64,000 nucleotides of DNA from Moringa oleifera (GCA_021397835.1 JAJFZO010000734.1:496001-560000); one strand, 5' to 3'. Shown: positions 22,976 to 38,200, counted from the stretch's first letter. Numbers and translations: made by a program. Notes: generated by a model not told the origin, from the letters alone.

Positions 22976-25201
22976 TCACACGCATATGGTTTAGCGGTTT
23001 GCTATGCTCTGTGACCTTATTCTTCTTCAGAACCTGATGCTTCATTTGCTTCTCTATCTTATTATGACTTCTTTGACACTATTGCATGAAACATTTATTT
23101 GGTCTCCCATTGCTATCTATGCTAGCTTGAAAGGTATTGCTACTCTTTTATTTTTCATTAAACCTTATTGACTTCGTAGCCATCCCTATTTGGATTCTTT
23201 TTTTTCAGTGTGGTCCATCCAATCTACTTCTTTAAGTTATAAGGTTGGATAAAATAACTATGCACTACTGTGCTTAGTGCTTAGTGCTAAAGTGAGCTTA
23301 ACCACACCAAGTGGCTGATTCTTCCTTACTTTTGTTAGTCGACAATCTGAATTGCACTCGATCTGAACCCTTCCTGTGAGAAGTTCATAGAAGAGAACAT
23401 CTCTACTCTATAATATAATCTATAGGTGTCTGATCCTTTTATTGATTCAGCATTTCCCTTCACCCTTTCTACTAAAATAACTTATAGCTATTTTTCTTTG
23501 AGCTCCTATAAGGGATTAATCATCTTGCTTTCTTTCTCTATTTCTTATCAAGTGGTAGTTACGATCATGGGTGTTTTATGCCCTCCTTTAGTGTTTGAAA
23601 TCTCTTTGTCGCTAGTTAGTTAAGTAGTTCTTGAGTGGACTCAACGTGTAACAAGCCCTATTGAAAGATCTAACTATCAACCAGTTTCATCAGTTTTCTT
23701 CAATAATTATGTTAACTTTAGCATAGATTGGAATAGCTACATCATAATAAATTCTACTACTATACTTCTGAATAATGGAACCTAACAAATGCCACTTATC
23801 GAGCTAAATCAAAAAAGTACCTTTCGCCATTGCCCACTTTGGACGAGATAAAAGGTCTCATAGTATACCTCAAGTTCATAAATTTCTTCCAACTCTAAGA
23901 GAAAGAGTCGTTAGGAATGAGAATGCCCCACGCACTCTTACCTTTCAAGGGAAAACTTTCAATTCAGAAGCTTAGATGGTATGTGAGTTAAAGGTAATGT
24001 TCCATAAATGTTTGGTAATAGCTGTCTTATTCCAGTCATGAACTCTCTTGAGGCTAGACCCCTTTCCTCTTTCATTTTGAGATATAGACTAAATCCCAAG
24101 CCACCTTGGAAGCCTTAGAGATCCAAACTACATCCACTTATCTTATATGCTACAACAAGACAAGGGTAAATTGATACCATAGAGAGTCTAGGTAAAATAC
24201 CCGCCCATAAACAAATTGAAAGTAATTTTTAGGGATTGATGACTTCCCAATTCTATGACTTTGGCACTTGATCTTCTAGAAAAGGGTATGTACTAGGTCA
24301 GATGAATGAATTAGATAAAGATGGTTGTTAGTATTCTATCCTTCTTTCAAATAACATCACATCCTTAATGGAAAATGTAATTTGACTAACAAAAATGGAG
24401 TGATAAACGAGGAAGATAAAATTATGAAGGATAAAAATCAAGTAGTGATGGATGTCATAGGTTTTGTATGAATGGGAAAAGGATGAAAGCGTTAAATGAC
24501 CAGAATCAAAAATTCGAGAAAAGGACTTATTATTGAAGAAAAAGAGACCTATCTCATATGAGAAGTAGACATGGCAGTAACACTTTCTTTGTGTTTTGTT
24601 TATAAGCGGAGGCTATAACTTTTTTGTAATCATGGACAAAATCTAGTAAGACTTCTTTAGAAGTAGTAGGCTGATTAATGTTTGATGTGATAGATAAGAT
24701 GAACAAACGTGACTCTCGCTCGGTTTGGTATGCATATGTTTGCTAAAAAGCACCTCGTAATTGATAAATTGTGGTTGTGTTTAGAGGATCCAAGACTCAT
24801 ACCATTCAACTTGTTTTTTCTCATTTTTAGGACAATTTGCCTTTCAATGTCTCCAAACAGACTCATCTTTGGCAATCTAGATGGATCTGATAGTCAAAGG
24901 TATAGAAAGAGACTAAAAGTGTAGACTAATAACAAATATAAGATAAGAGTAGGAAGTAGTGAGCGATGGTGGTCCTCTTAGTTAGTAGCTCAAATTCATC
25001 TCTCCTAACACTTTTTATGCTCATTTTATCTAATAACATAATCATAATCTCTCATCTCAAACATGTCCTTCAGGGCATGCCAGACTTCCCAATCTTAATT
25101 ACAACTTGCTTACTCAGTTTCCTGTCCTTTATGTCATGTTTTTCCACTTTAGTCGGTTATAGCTAGTTTGACTATAGTTTTCATAAATAGGATGAAATTT
25201 A

Positions 25202-25204
<3 letters not shown>

Positions 25205-25234
<30 letters not shown>
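25205..25234. repeat. (AT)n microsatellite
   Basis: A near-perfect run of about fourteen AT dinucleotides. Confidence 0.9.
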
Positions 25235-27261
25235 TTGAAGCCTCCGTCCATGATGCCTATGCTTACTGTACTGTGCTGCTCTACTACTTAAGGTTTTGTG
25301 CTTGTATTTGCCTTTTTAGGTGCAGCTTGCTCAGGCCATGGGTCATCATAAAAAAAAACTACAAGTGAATCAAATATTAATATTTCTATCTCATCTATAC
25401 TAGGTGGTAACGAATAAAGCAACTAAATCAATTGGATCAAGCCACCTATAGCCAACCTACCCAAGGGCTTGGTTTGTCCTATTTAACGACCTTAGTCCAT
25501 AGAGTGATAGCAGGTATATGAAATGGTCAAAGCCATTTCAAACCAGTGCCTCGACTTGAACTAATGGAGATGCTATAGCATGCATGCTTCTTTAGCTAGG
25601 AGGTAGGGATGTGAACACAACTAATCAATGTCAACCAGAATGTGAATTAATGAGTAAAGCGAATCTCACAAGCCTATCCTAGTATGCACAGATGATGGAT
25701 TTCCCTCACTTTTGATTTTGTGAGAGAAGCTAGGTTCATAACTCATATCTTTTTTCAATAGAAGAGAGAACCACGAAGGAAAGCTACAAACTATAGGTAT
25801 GACATCATTACTTTCCTAACTTCTATATCTTGAAGCCTTTGGCACGCTAATACGAGATGCTCGCTACTAGGATAGGAACTAATTGGGGACAATCTTAAGA
25901 TACAAAAATTTATTTCACAAAATAAGATGCTATATTGAAAGCTCTCAGGGAAGAAGATAAAAAGCAGCACTCAAATACTCATGCCAGTGCCCAGTTCCAA
26001 TCCTTACTAGATCGAGGTGGGCATAGATCAGAGAAGAAAAAAAGGAACTATACTAACTTTGTCCTGTCATCTAGAGAGGTCTAGTCGTACCCCTCCCCTC
26101 TTTGTGAGTTCAGGGAAGTTCCTTCTATAGATAGGAGCATGACATCTATAGTTGCTTTCCCTCCTCTATTCTCTTCTCTTATCAAACTCTTTTTTCTTAC
26201 TTGAGTCTTGTCTCTAGGTGAATCTAACTATTTATAAAAAAAACCCTAGATAATATGTGTCACTTGTGAGGTAGATATAAAGTCGAGTAGATGTACTGAA
26301 AATGAGAGGTCATATAAACTAGTTAGTTATTGATTGAATTGACACTTTTTTTCTTTTATATAATTTGATTTAATTTATCCTTTAAGCTTCTAGTTAGTCA
26401 TTCTCCTAAAATTGTAATTCAATTGGTCAAAGCATTGCATATGAGAATATATCAAAAATAAGACGAATTTACCATCCTCTTGATAGACTAAGTCAGCAAG
26501 CAAGAACAAGTATAGAAAAGGATTTCGTTACTTGAACATTATTTCTTTTTTTTTTTTTTGTTTATAGTAGAAAGAAAGAAAAAATCTATTAAATAAATGT
26601 GGGAAAGGATTTCACATTATTGTGAGGGGCGAGACATGCCTCTTCTTTTGGATATTTTCAAAAGTGAAAGGTCCCCAAAGACTACCTTAGTCATACAAAG
26701 AAGCCTTTTTTAGCCACAAAAAAAAAAGTCAAAGGCTTTCGAGAAAGAAAAGACTAGGCTCCTAATGGTGAAAAGTCTTTAAATAGGATCTCGATGATTT
26801 TATGTCAAAATCATTCGCAATGTGATTTAAGTTATTAATGCTCTCATCCCATCATGTAAAGCTAGTTATATTTTGGGGCGTTAAGTTCATGATAGCGAGG
26901 GGAAGCGGAACTCAATCATATTTAGATATTTTATCTTATATCTTATCATAGTTCTTCTATCATATTCTTAAGAGGCTAAAGCTTATGGCCTAAGTTACAA
27001 TCATGCTACAAAAGGTATATGCTTAATACACGTAAGTCAAACTATCTTTTTGATCAATCTAAATACCTAGGTGTGGACCAATCTAATCATACAAAAACTA
27101 ATAGTGGCTTTCTAGCTTAGAACAAAACCTAAAAAAGCGCTCTAATTATGTATATAAAGTGTCTTCTTCTTGCTCTTATAGCTAATTAAAGAAAGATAGA
27201 CACAACTCTTATTTACATATAGCACAATCGAAGCTCTTTAATTAGGTCTTTTTCATGTTAT

Positions 27262-27285
27262 AAATATATATATATATATATATAG
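27262..27285. repeat. (AT)n microsatellite
   Basis: A run of about eleven AT dinucleotides. Confidence 0.9.
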
Positions 27286-29080
27286 CCCAAAGCATCCGTT
27301 GTCAACAATCATAGATAGGGCTAGTGCAAGAGGACATCCTTGCTGAACGGACCGAGAAATTGAAAGGGACAGTAGTACAGCTCCTAAAAATGTCTTAGAA
27401 TGGTAGTATAAGCATTCAGTTGAGACCACTCTCTTTCGAAGGGCTAGAAGTAAGCTAATGAAGTTAGCAAGCTAGTAAGTCCATGTTATAAACCCTACTA
27501 ACTTCCCCTTCACTGGGATAAATACAGTAACCCTCGTGCCCTATAAGCCTACTTTGTATCCATCTTGTACCCTGCCTGCAAGTAAGGTAAGTGATGATCA
27601 ACTCTTCTACCCCTCGTTTTAGTGCTATAGTCTTTTTTCCATTTAAAGCTAGAGATTGCAAGCTGAAAGTGCAAGATGTTGAAAAGGCTATCAGTCTACC
27701 CCTTCTAGCAACTTAAGAGGAGTCCATCAGTACCGTCAATAATGCTCAGCTCCAGCTCATGTTGGCATGCCCACAGCACTTGTTAGAAAAGCCGTCTCAC
27801 TTTCTTTTCCCGGTCGGTGCTTGCTCAATTGAGATCAAAACTAAAGGATTGATATTAAGAGGGATTGGATTCATATAAAAGGTAAAGGTGAGCCCCACTT
27901 TGAAGCACTCAACTGCATTCCAACCTTCATACAAAATCTTGCTTATGACCCAGAGCATTGACTTTGACTTCAACGCATGGATTACTTTAGATATTCCTCA
28001 GACGTACTAAAGTGATTTAGCTTGCACTCAAGAATGAATCTAACCGAACCTGAAACCATTCATTCACATTCGTTCACCTTCTTTAGAAGTTATAAGGTTC
28101 TTAAAAACAAACTAAGACATTGAAAGATCCCATTCTCTTATTGATCCAATCTAGGGAAACACCAAGCTTTTCTCTGCCCTCATCTATCAAACAAAGCGAA
28201 TATAGGTTTTAATTCCTCCATATCCTAGTATTTGTGATGCTTTCACCAAAGATCCTCAACTTATGCATTTGGCCTTCACCTCACAAATGTTGGCTAACCC
28301 AATCCCATTAGGTACTTTTCTCTTATTGCTCTTCTGTAGGCTAGCTTTCACCCTTACCTGATATCTAAACAAGCTAATATTCTTTGATTCAACTGGTAAG
28401 GCATCTCTAACCTTTACAGGAAAGAACAAGCAGGCAATCTAGTGCCATCAATCTAGAGAAGGGAATTACCTGCTGACTAGGACCTCACCTTTTTTTGACA
28501 ATAACTTATTTGGTATATAGGCAACACCAACTAGAATTCCATACATTGGATTTGATCGATAGGCAACGAGGGACCCACTAAAAGAAGCTTCACTTCTCCC
28601 CAAATCCCAACCTTAATGAGCCGAGACTCTAGTTTCATTGCATTTAACTGATAACCTGTTAATGCATCGCTTTTTATTTGCATTTCTAAGACCAGTACCT
28701 TATTTTGCTAACCAATTAGGTTGGTTCATCAAGTGCTAAGGCATCTCTTTCTCCTAGATCCCATCTCAAACATTCTCGAAGAGGCAAGTTAGCCACCTCC
28801 ACCATATCAAAGCTCTTTCTTATTCTCCCAGCCTAGTGATCAACAATTCTTTTATCTCTTCATTCTGTGCATAGCCTAATGAATGCAAGCTCGTAAGCTA
28901 AGAAGCCCCTAATGGTATAGAATTAAACTAAATCCAACCAAATCACCTCATAAGCCAAGCTAGGGCATGAGAAATTGATCCTATCGTTTCTCGACCTTAT
29001 TCACGATGAGAGTGGGAGGGGTGAAGCGAAGGTTGAAGAAGTCGCTTCTATAATGCGTGAAAGTATGGACCCAAGCAAAT

Positions 29081-29122
29081 ATGCTATTTTGTTTAACCAA
29101 TATGCTATTTTGTTTAACCAAT
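29081..29122. repeat. Perfect 21-bp direct tandem repeat
   Basis: The unit beginning ATATGCTATTTTG occurs twice head to tail without a mismatch, so it looks recent compared with the decay around it. It falls inside a 61-codon frame (29,057-29,242), adding seven residues, but that frame has no other support. Confidence 0.9.
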
Positions 29123-32100
29123 CCCAAACTCTACGTATTCATGATTAATGAGAATGTGAGAGGAATAGTCTTGAATGATGGATGGAAGGATCCCCCCTCA
29201 CTCAATGAACTACCTGTGCCAATCTATCCCAAAAACATCTAATCGATCCAGTGTGTGCTAATGACTTGCCATAGCAGGCAAGCAGAAGGTCTTATGCATG
29301 AAACTGACTGAATGGCTATCCATAATGTACAACTCAACTCACAAAGAAGAAAAGAATAATTGATTTCCTTGTGGGATTGGAATTGAATTTTTACCCATGC
29401 TTTAGAGGTCAGTCACGGTTCTATAATTATAATGGTATGTTCCTTAGATGTAATTTCCTAATCATCCAGCCATTCCTGACTTTAGGAAGATCCTTTATTA
29501 AACCCCTAGAAAGCCATCTCTTCTAGGTTTTGCTTTTCTGTCTAAGGCTCTCTCAAGTGGAATCAATTCTACTAATGTGCACGAAGTTTAGATGAAATGA
29601 GGGCGAACCTTAGGGCTCCTGTCGCTTATGCCACTGTAGAACTGGGGGTTCATAACAACTTTGACAAATTTCTACAGGAGCTAGCAGATCATCCATTCTT
29701 CCCTGAAGCAAAACAGATTAACATTGAAAAGTTGCATTAATTACCTAGGTTTGTAAAAAAAAATGAATTAAGAGGTGAGTGCCACAGCAGTAGCTTTTAA
29801 GATGGTAACCGAGGCTAGGATTTAGGAAGGATATATATGAGAGTAAGTTGAGGAGAAAGAGCATTCCCATTTTCTGTTATGGACCTAGGTTTAAAAACCT
29901 ATTCAACTATCACTTCCTAGATGGAGCTCTAAAAGGACACTTATGAATACCTTGGCTCTAAGCCGTACGTACCACTATATAATGGAGTATTCAACCATGC
30001 AATAACTTTCTCTCATACTATGGCCTATTTTTGAGCACATTCATTTCTTTAAGAAATTAGTTGTGAGCAAGGAAGCGTTTGAGTTGGTGCATAAGGTTAA
30101 GGGTGGCGTAGGTTTTCGATAGCTTTTCTAATCTTTATCATATGTTTGATAGATGTGAATCTTCTGTTTATGGGCATGGATGGATCCTATTGCCCCCACC
30201 CAACCCAAAAAAAAAAAAAAAAGCTTTGATTGCTTGTCACCTATTTATACAATGAATATTTATTTATATCATTAACATTGATAGTTGTATACAGATGGAT
30301 AGCAATGGCAATTAAGAGCATTCCTTTCTTCTGCCAAGATGGTCACTTTTTTCCTTCCCTATTCCTGTCCTTCCCAATACAATTGATAGAGAAGCATTAA
30401 GCAAGGCAAGGAATTGAGATAGTTTTAGCTACAATCTTTGTTCTTAGTATCTTCCTCTATTCTGCATAGTTGTGCATTGAGGGAGCACCTGTGGTGTTAG
30501 TAAAGTTATACGATGGGCAGTTACAAGGGAATACCACTAAGGAAGCTGATTAAGCCATATGTTTTTTATGATTGATAACGAGGGGATTGCTAATGATGAA
30601 ATATACTAAAAAGGGCAAAATGTCTTATTCTCTTTAACCCCTTGGAACCCATAGTTTCTTTTAGGTGCGATAAGGCTTACTCCATTCTTAAGGCTTAGGT
30701 CGCTGTCTTTGACTCCAGTGGATGCCAAAAAATTCGATCTAGAAAGCCGATGTTAGCGTAAAGCATTTCCCAAAAAGAAAATAAGGCAAACACAAAGGCC
30801 AACAACTCAAGCAATCTACCATTCTCTGTGTTGAAGAAACATGGGAAGTAAAGGCGCAGTTCAAGTGCACTGGGCAGCAAGAATTCCAAATGAGGGATTA
30901 GAGGTGTAGCTTTATCTTTCTTTTGAGATTGGGCAGCCTTCTTTATTCGTACTCCATACAAGCAGTAAGATTGGACTAAAAAGGTATGGAAGGCCAAGTA
31001 CACTGCTTAGTTTCGTAGCTCTATTTCCAAATTGTCCATATGATTGAAAACTTGTGATTACGATCAAGTCAACTACCTTTTCTCCACAGTTGGTCGAGTG
31101 AGAAGTAGGAAAAAGATCTTAGTTAGAATCAGAGAATTTCTCACTTGGCACTGACACTTGATCTTTTGGATGAGATTAAACCTTGGAACTTAGTATGCAA
31201 AGGTTAAGCTTTTCTTAGGTTTCTTATTACAAAAGTTAGTTAAAGTGACGCAGCTCCCAGGTACTATTTGTCTATAAGCCTATCTCCCACCTCCCATTGT
31301 GCTTTTGATTCCATCTCTCAATCCATGGGTGATTTCTAAATGCTTTGGCCTAAGAAGCGTTATGGACTAAGTTCCTTACAGGCATAGTTAGTTATAAAAG
31401 GCATAGATAGTCCGATCTAGTCAGTGAGCAGAAGCATTAATCATAAAAAGAGCTCATTAGTTAACCTCTTTGGTGACTCACCTATGCTTGTCACCTTTTC
31501 ACCATGGTTGGCCGACTTCAACATTCCAGTCCACTCTTTCACCTTTTACTTGATGTGATGGTTTAGTTTCCTTTAAAGAAATAAGGTTAGGCAAATTAAC
31601 CATTAAAAAGCCATTAGTCAATCAAGCAATTCAAGTAGTATTTAAGAAGAAAAATGGGTCATCATCATTTCTTGGCATCCCTATGGAATTGAATCAGATT
31701 AGAAAGGCTACTGCTGGTTTTGGTGATGGAGCTAACAAAGTTGAGATTGAATTTCTCACAAGACAGTCAGGTTTTTACCATCTTTTAACTTATTCGACAT
31801 CTTTTTCATTTCATATCTTCCCATCCATTAAAAAAGAGGAAGAGACCTTTCTTAGCCTACCATTTTTGTTGTCTTTTAGACACTAAAAAAATAATTAGAA
31901 AAAATAATAGAAAATTCAAGTATGAACCTATCAAGCTTAATCAAGTTCAATTGATTGAGATTGGTGACAGAGGACTTTTTACTCCTAAAAACTGAAGGAT
32001 TCTTAAGTTTCAATAAGTGATGGGTCAGGCTTACCATGTTTAATAGGAGACCAGCCTAGCCAAGCCAAGCCAATAGTTAGAGCTTACCATGAGAGAACCA

Positions 32101-34969
32101 CCTCACTAAGAAGACCCATGGTGGGGCTCATTGAAGAAACTCGATGGTCGCATTCTTTTCTTTCTATATCATGGGTTGTAGGCTCGTCTTATAGAAATTA
32201 TGCCCCAGCGCGATAGGTTGCTTTTAGTAATACAGTAATGGCTTCCTGGTCAAGTCAACCTTCTTTAGTTTGTCTTACGGACGGAGTGGGCTTTTCCCCA
32301 ATGGGGTCTAGTTTGAAGGGAAGTAAGCTATTAAGACATACATAACCACCTTTTTTAGTATAAATGGAATGGTCATGGTTCTAGAATGTCTTTTTCTCAA
32401 ATAAGGTAAAGGCATAGCCCGCACTAACATACAAAACTGGTCACAAAAAAAGGCAAAGGAGACAAAGGCTAAAGCATTGACTGAAGAGGGGGGGTTAAAC
32501 ATATATTCGCCTTTGACTCTTTTTTCGCCTACTGACTACTACTCAGCCAAATGCTTCCTATATCATTTAAAAGAGGGATCCAGGTCATCAATGTACTTTC
32601 AAAGAAGCCTGGGATCAGGCTAAGATGGAATTGATTTTTGTTCCTTTCTTACTACTCAACACTTCTATTTGAATATTCTCACCCCTTGGAAGCCTAGCTA
32701 TTTTTTTATAACTACCATAGCTGCAATGGACAAGATGGGAATGGGTTGGAAAGAAGGAAAAAGCGCAGTCTTCGCTCATTAACTTTAGGGCAATAGCTTT
32801 GTAACTTACTTTGACTTAAAAGCACATTTGGTCACTTTCAGCTTCCGATCACGGAGTCGAAGCTGACTGGTGACTATTGGGAATTTCTCATACTAGTAAA
32901 ATCAGATGCACAATCCATTTTTCAAATAAAGAGTTCTAACTTTGTTCTTATGGCTTTGAAAGATGCATCAAAGACCCCTTCAACATTAATCCATAAAGGG
33001 GGATGAAAAAGCAAGAAATAAGGAAGTAGGATAGTTAGCACATGCTGGTGAATCTAATACGTAGGTCGCTTTCATTTCTAGTGAATCGGCACAGAAAGGC
33101 CGTTTAAGTGATTATTTACGCACTTAACTCACTAGGAGAAGAACTAAGGATCACACTCCTTACTAGATTTGTATAAAAGATGAAAAGATGGATGAGCCAC
33201 TCTATCCATCCGACTAAGCTAGGCCTTTACATGGGCACCTTGTCGGTTGTGCCCTTTGCTTTGGTGCCAGCATATATAAAGTAGTAAACCTCGACTCTTT
33301 TTAGCTTTTTATGGTGTGGCTTTTATAACTCTTACTAGCTGTTATCTCCTTCTCTTTCCTTCTTGCTTATCCGTAAGGAATTAGATATAGAACCGTTAGG
33401 AATAGGAGCATTCATTAACAGAGATGGATTGGCTTCGGTTGACCTTCTTACTATAGGAATGCTTGAAAAAACTATAATTCAATAAGCTTGTGATCACTCT
33501 TAGAGGTAGCAGGGAACAAAAGGAATAAGTGGTCAAAGTTAAGATGAGCTGCTATTGGACTTCTTTCCTTAGAGAAAAGGGGTTAGCAACGATAGCAACC
33601 TTGTTGATTAAAGAGAAGGACTAAGGTATAACGCTTTTATTTTGTTTTATGGGTATACCAGCTTTTTAATATAGATATCAATGACTAAAGTATCTTCCCA
33701 TGGTCTGGGCTAAGCCCAAAAAAAAAAAAAAAGGAGTGCTAGATCCACGAGTGAAGAGATATTGTCTCACAAATGAAAGAAAAGAGGTCACTTGTTTAAG
33801 TTAAGCAATCGTAGAGACCAAGAAGAGTTTGTAGTGAAAATTCTCCCTCTACAGGCCTCTTATATGTAGAGCCAAAGAGAGTAATGAGAGGAGAGGAGTT
33901 CAAACCTATCTCAAGGCCTAGTAGGTCTATTTTTGATACCTTACTTACTTCCCTAGGGGAGGTTGGGTTGAAGAAGCTGTGAAAAAACAAGCTCTTACAA
34001 AATCAGTAGTTATTGAACCTCCATCTGTTGAAAGAAAGACTACTGGTAGTGGTTCATCTTATCTTATTAGTAGTGGTCAGTGGGAAGAAAACTAGCTCTG
34101 GCCTTCAATAGTGAACTAGGTCTTAGATTTGGCATTGGTTGGGCATGCATTAGATTAGGAAGGCACCTAAGCTAAGCCCTAAAATTTCCACGCTTTACTC
34201 TTACTATTTGGATCTAGGAAGAGAAGAGCATTTTTTAGCTTATGTTAGCTTAGATCCTCTTTGAGATGAAAAGTAAAAAAGTCCATATCAAAGGTGAAAG
34301 CCTCCATCAAAGCAATGTGGGAATACCCAGGAAGATTCGACCAACAATTGAGTCCATACTCGGCTCTAGGCTTTCAAGAAGAAAGCCCAGGCTCAAGGGC
34401 CCATCTCTGTCATATCGTCAAGCCAAAAAAGAGAGAAAGCCTAGCCCTTAAAGCAAGCCTGCTTCACCTTCACTTCCTTCCATACTTGATTCTTAATCTG
34501 CTCTAAAGTCAGCTAGTGACTCAAGCTCTTCTGCAGTGAAATCCTTCTCAAGTAATTCAATGGTTCAACTCAGGTTTAAATGGTATCTAGGGTATATTTC
34601 TTATCCGTTGTTCATGAATCCATTTCAAGTTCTCAAGAATACCTGATCTTTTCTCTTTCAATTGTTGCTTTGAGGAAAGAAGTTTCATTGGGGAAGGTGG
34701 TATCTTTTAGTTAATCACTTAAGCTTTTAGCTTAAATGACTGATCTTTGCTTGAACTTAGCCCAAGTAAGGCAAATTTAAATAAAGATAATTGGGGGTGA
34801 AGCCTTTATATGAAACCATTTCTTTTTCTCTAGGAAACATAGCCTACTTTCGTACTAAAGGTTTGAGACTTTCCTTCTGATCCTAGTTCTTGGCACCGAG
34901 AAAAGTCTCTATAACCTATAGGGTAAGGAGCAATAAAGGAAATTCACCTTAGAACCGTTAGGCTCTAGT

Positions 34970-35281
34970 ATGGCTGAAGAATGGTTTTTGGAAAGTGCTA
35001 GAAGTAAAAATTATTCCAATGCTTTAGCGGTCTTTTTCAAAATAATTAAACTCATATTGTACAATGAAGTAAAAAAGCAACGAAGCAGAATTTCTGGTAT
35101 GGTATATAAAAAGAAATTTGACTTCTTTGAAGAAAGGTTCAACTCCCATAACTCGATGTGGAGAAGCGAAGCCCCTTGGGGCAAAAGAGATAAAGAAAGG
35201 ATAATGAGAATGCTATGTATGGTGAAGAGCCTTTTCTTCTCTAAACGAGCGTGGAAGGCATCTATCCTCCTTTTTAACTAA
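34970..35281 (+). CDS. Unassigned 103-codon ORF
   Basis: The frame begins MAEEWFLESARSKNYSN and is rich in Lys, Arg and Phe, ending with a basic and then hydrophobic tail. The composition is more protein-like than most frames around it. A second ORF (35,485-35,715, plus, 76 codons) follows about 200 bases downstream. I recognise neither. Given the location about 5 kb from a ccmFn relic, a lineage-specific mitochondrial ORF is one possibility, but no homology is visible to me. Confidence 0.25.
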   Translation: MAEEWFLESARSKNYSNALAVFFKIIKLILYNEVKKQRSRISGMVYKKKFDFFEERFNSHNSMWRSEAPWGKRDKERIMRMLCMVKSLFFSKRAWKASILLFN

Positions 35282-38200
35282 GAAACACAAAAAGTTAAGG
35301 ACTAAAAAAAGATAATTGTGTACCATACCTTGTCTGGAGGTGAGAGATAAGCTCTGAAGAGAATCTGTTGGAAGGCATAAAGAGAAAGTAGGAAAGTAAA
35401 GAAATTGACATGACTGAAAACAGCAAGGACCAAACTCTAATGATAAGGAGTGAAAAACAAGAAATAGATCTACTAGAGGAGTAGATGATGGAAGCTACCT
35501 ATAAAGATACATTGGTGGGGAACTCCTCAAAGAAGCAAGAGTTTTTACCAAAAAACAAAATAGATTTTGTCTACTTTGTTCCTTTGAGACATCTACTCAA
35601 CGAAGAAGCCCATTCGATAAGTAAAGCTGATGCAGAAATAGATACTACTAGCCCTATTGTAAAGAATGGATTCTGTGATCCTCCATCGAGTTTTGACTTA
35701 CCGAAAGGAAAGTAAGAGTCATAGGATGTGTAGTAGTAGCATGAGAAAGCATGCCCAATCCAAGCACTTTTTGTGCCTCATGGAAGAAGGGAAAATAATA
35801 GAGTAAACAATGGTCTTTCCTTAGATGGGAATAGGTTACATCTCTAGGTGGTCCTATTCTCTATGAGAAAGTTTCCTAGCTAGTTAAACAATCATTCTTA
35901 AAGGACAAGTGTTTCCTTCTTTTAAGTTGGTTCTTTCCATAGAATAAAGTAGTGCTGGTAATTGCATCCTTGCCGACCCGTTGTAAGAGTTACTAGCCAA
36001 TGTACTGTACTCGCTTTCGCATAAAAAGATTAAATAGCCTATTTTACTTTCACATGCCTTAAGAGTCTGGCTAATAAGTTAAGAGATCTAAAAGATGCCT
36101 TTTAAAGAACCTAAGGGCCTGGTAAGAATGTTCTCTTTTCACTCTTAACCCTAACGTATAATAAGCCTAAAGAAATTAATTTAGTTTGTCTGCATGTATA
36201 TCTTAATTGGTTTTTTTCTCTTTGAACTTTCAAATGAATTAAAGAAATTAATAAGACTATCACTGAAAGCTACTCTTTATGGACTTCTTTTCACTCTTAA
36301 TCCTAACACCAACACTTTAATATCACAATGAAAACCCTTAAGTTTCTTCGTAAGTCGAGATTAAACTATTTCTTTTACACTTACCCTTCCTTGACCTAGT
36401 AATAAAGGTAATAAAACCAAGCTTATAGGTTTTCTTTGCCTAACCTGTAAGCTGCACATTTGAATCCTGTTCGTACATTTAAATCCACCTCAAAGAAAGA
36501 CAACACCATTTGTGGAGGAACAATTTTGACAGTCATGTATTCCAAAGTGTAGGTAAAGTTCGCTATAATCGATTCTTTCGACCGAGAATAGGAAGATTAA
36601 ACTTTATTGGCGTAAAAGCAGAATGAAAATTATTTGAATCTCTAGTACCAATGTACGACAGAGAAGAAAGGGCATGCCTTATTTCAATATAGGAAAACCT
36701 TCTTTCATAGTCGATTAATTGGGTTCCTAAAAGATAGATAAGGGTTCAGGATTTCATTGAATTCGTTTGATAACATGACGAAAGAGTCAATCAGTGGAAT
36801 TTAAGAGCTCTTTTAATAGATTTGCCTTAATCAACCTTAAGATAAGAATAAAGAAAAACAACTGGTTAATGTCTATGGACAAGACAGTGAGCCAAATTCA
36901 CATGTCTAAACAATTCAATTAATGGAATGGAAAAGATTCCACGAAGCTTAACTTTAACTGAGAAGGTTTCAAAACTAGTTGCTCGAATCCGAAACTCCTA
37001 GGTGATGACGAAAAGTGAAATGTTGATCAATAAAAGTTTCTTCCTTTAAACATAAAGCTAAAATCCAAGTAGGTCGCTTAAAAGAAATTATAGTTAGTTA
37101 CTATTTTCTTACCTTTAAGTTGCCCAAAAATTTTAGAGTTAATCCAATATAAATATGGAAGAAGCGTTATTGAACTGAGTTATCTACCCAAACTAACCTA
37201 TGTGTTTTACCCTTGCATAATCCCCCAGCATCATGCCCACAAGAATGATAGCTACTATCATGATATATGGATCAGCCTTGCTTTTTTTGTCAATACCCTG
37301 TCATGTTAAGCTAACCATGAAAAAATTGAAACTTCTTATGAAGCGAAAAACTCCTCTATTTCATTATAAATTACAGTGATTGTCATGACCTACCTCTTTC
37401 TTTGTCATAACCTAGCTTCTACTTATCAAGTCTGGGATTCGATTTCAACTCCGAGATTGCCTAGTCTTTCTCACCTTTCTCTACTATACCTTTCATCATA
37501 AACTACTAAATCAATTCCCCTTGTTGGCAAAGATAAATCTAGCATTTTGGCTTTCTAGAGTCCCTAGTGACTTCTTTTTCAAGCAAGAATTCTTCCTTTA
37601 GTTGATCAATTCCTTTAAGGAATCAACTATGAAAAGCATTTGAACAAGACTGGTGTTGACTAAGCATGTTGACTATCATCAAGCATACCACCTTACCCGA
37701 AAGCATTCTCTATATTCGAAAGCTTACCATCGACACTAACTAATGCAAGCAAAGGAGAGTCATTATTCAAGCCATTCTACTATTCATTCCTAGTCGATAG
37801 GAGATAAGACAAAGTTTATCTTTTCCTTAATTCCCTTTTACACCTCTGCGCAGTTTACTTTATCTTTTCTTCTTTTTTTGCCATAGTTAAGCAAGAGAAA
37901 AGCTATTCTTCTTAACAGTTTTTCAAGTGAATGGAATGATTCTTCCCTCGAGGGTAACATCAGTACCTAGATCCTCATCTCTTGAACATGTTCTGGGAGC
38001 TAATTTAATGGCACTGACTTCTCATCTAATCTAGATTGATTCCTTGAGAGCTTCTTCTCTAGTAGACGATTTGGCCCATTTTATTTTTTCTCATTCTCCT
38101 TCCTAGTAATAAGGTAAGGCGTTTCCCTATCATGACCACCTTCTTTTATTCAAAATGAATTCATCATAAAAGAAAGAGCTAGTGAACCTAACCAATTCCA

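Larger units (their letters stand above)
22976..34969. other. Gene-poor stretch, unassigned
   Basis: No domain, tRNA or rRNA was recognised. The texture from about 26 kb onward is increasingly like plant mitochondrial spacer DNA, and it runs toward the ccmFn relic at 40-41.8 kb. Small ORFs such as 30,695-31,003 (minus, 102 codons) and 27,464-27,661 (minus) show nothing diagnostic. I read this as probable NUMT spacer, with moderate to low certainty. Confidence 0.4.

Noticed and set aside
36137..36315. Telomere-like words (CTTAACCCTAAC, CTTAATCCTAACACC)
   Set aside because: They are two isolated short matches with no tandem (CCCTAAA)n run, so not a telomeric tract.
36440..36490. A stretch resembling the 3' half of a tRNA (TAACCTGTAAGC followed by TTTGAATCCTG)
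   Set aside because: No matching D-arm, anticodon stem or acceptor stem could be found, so it is too weak to annotate.
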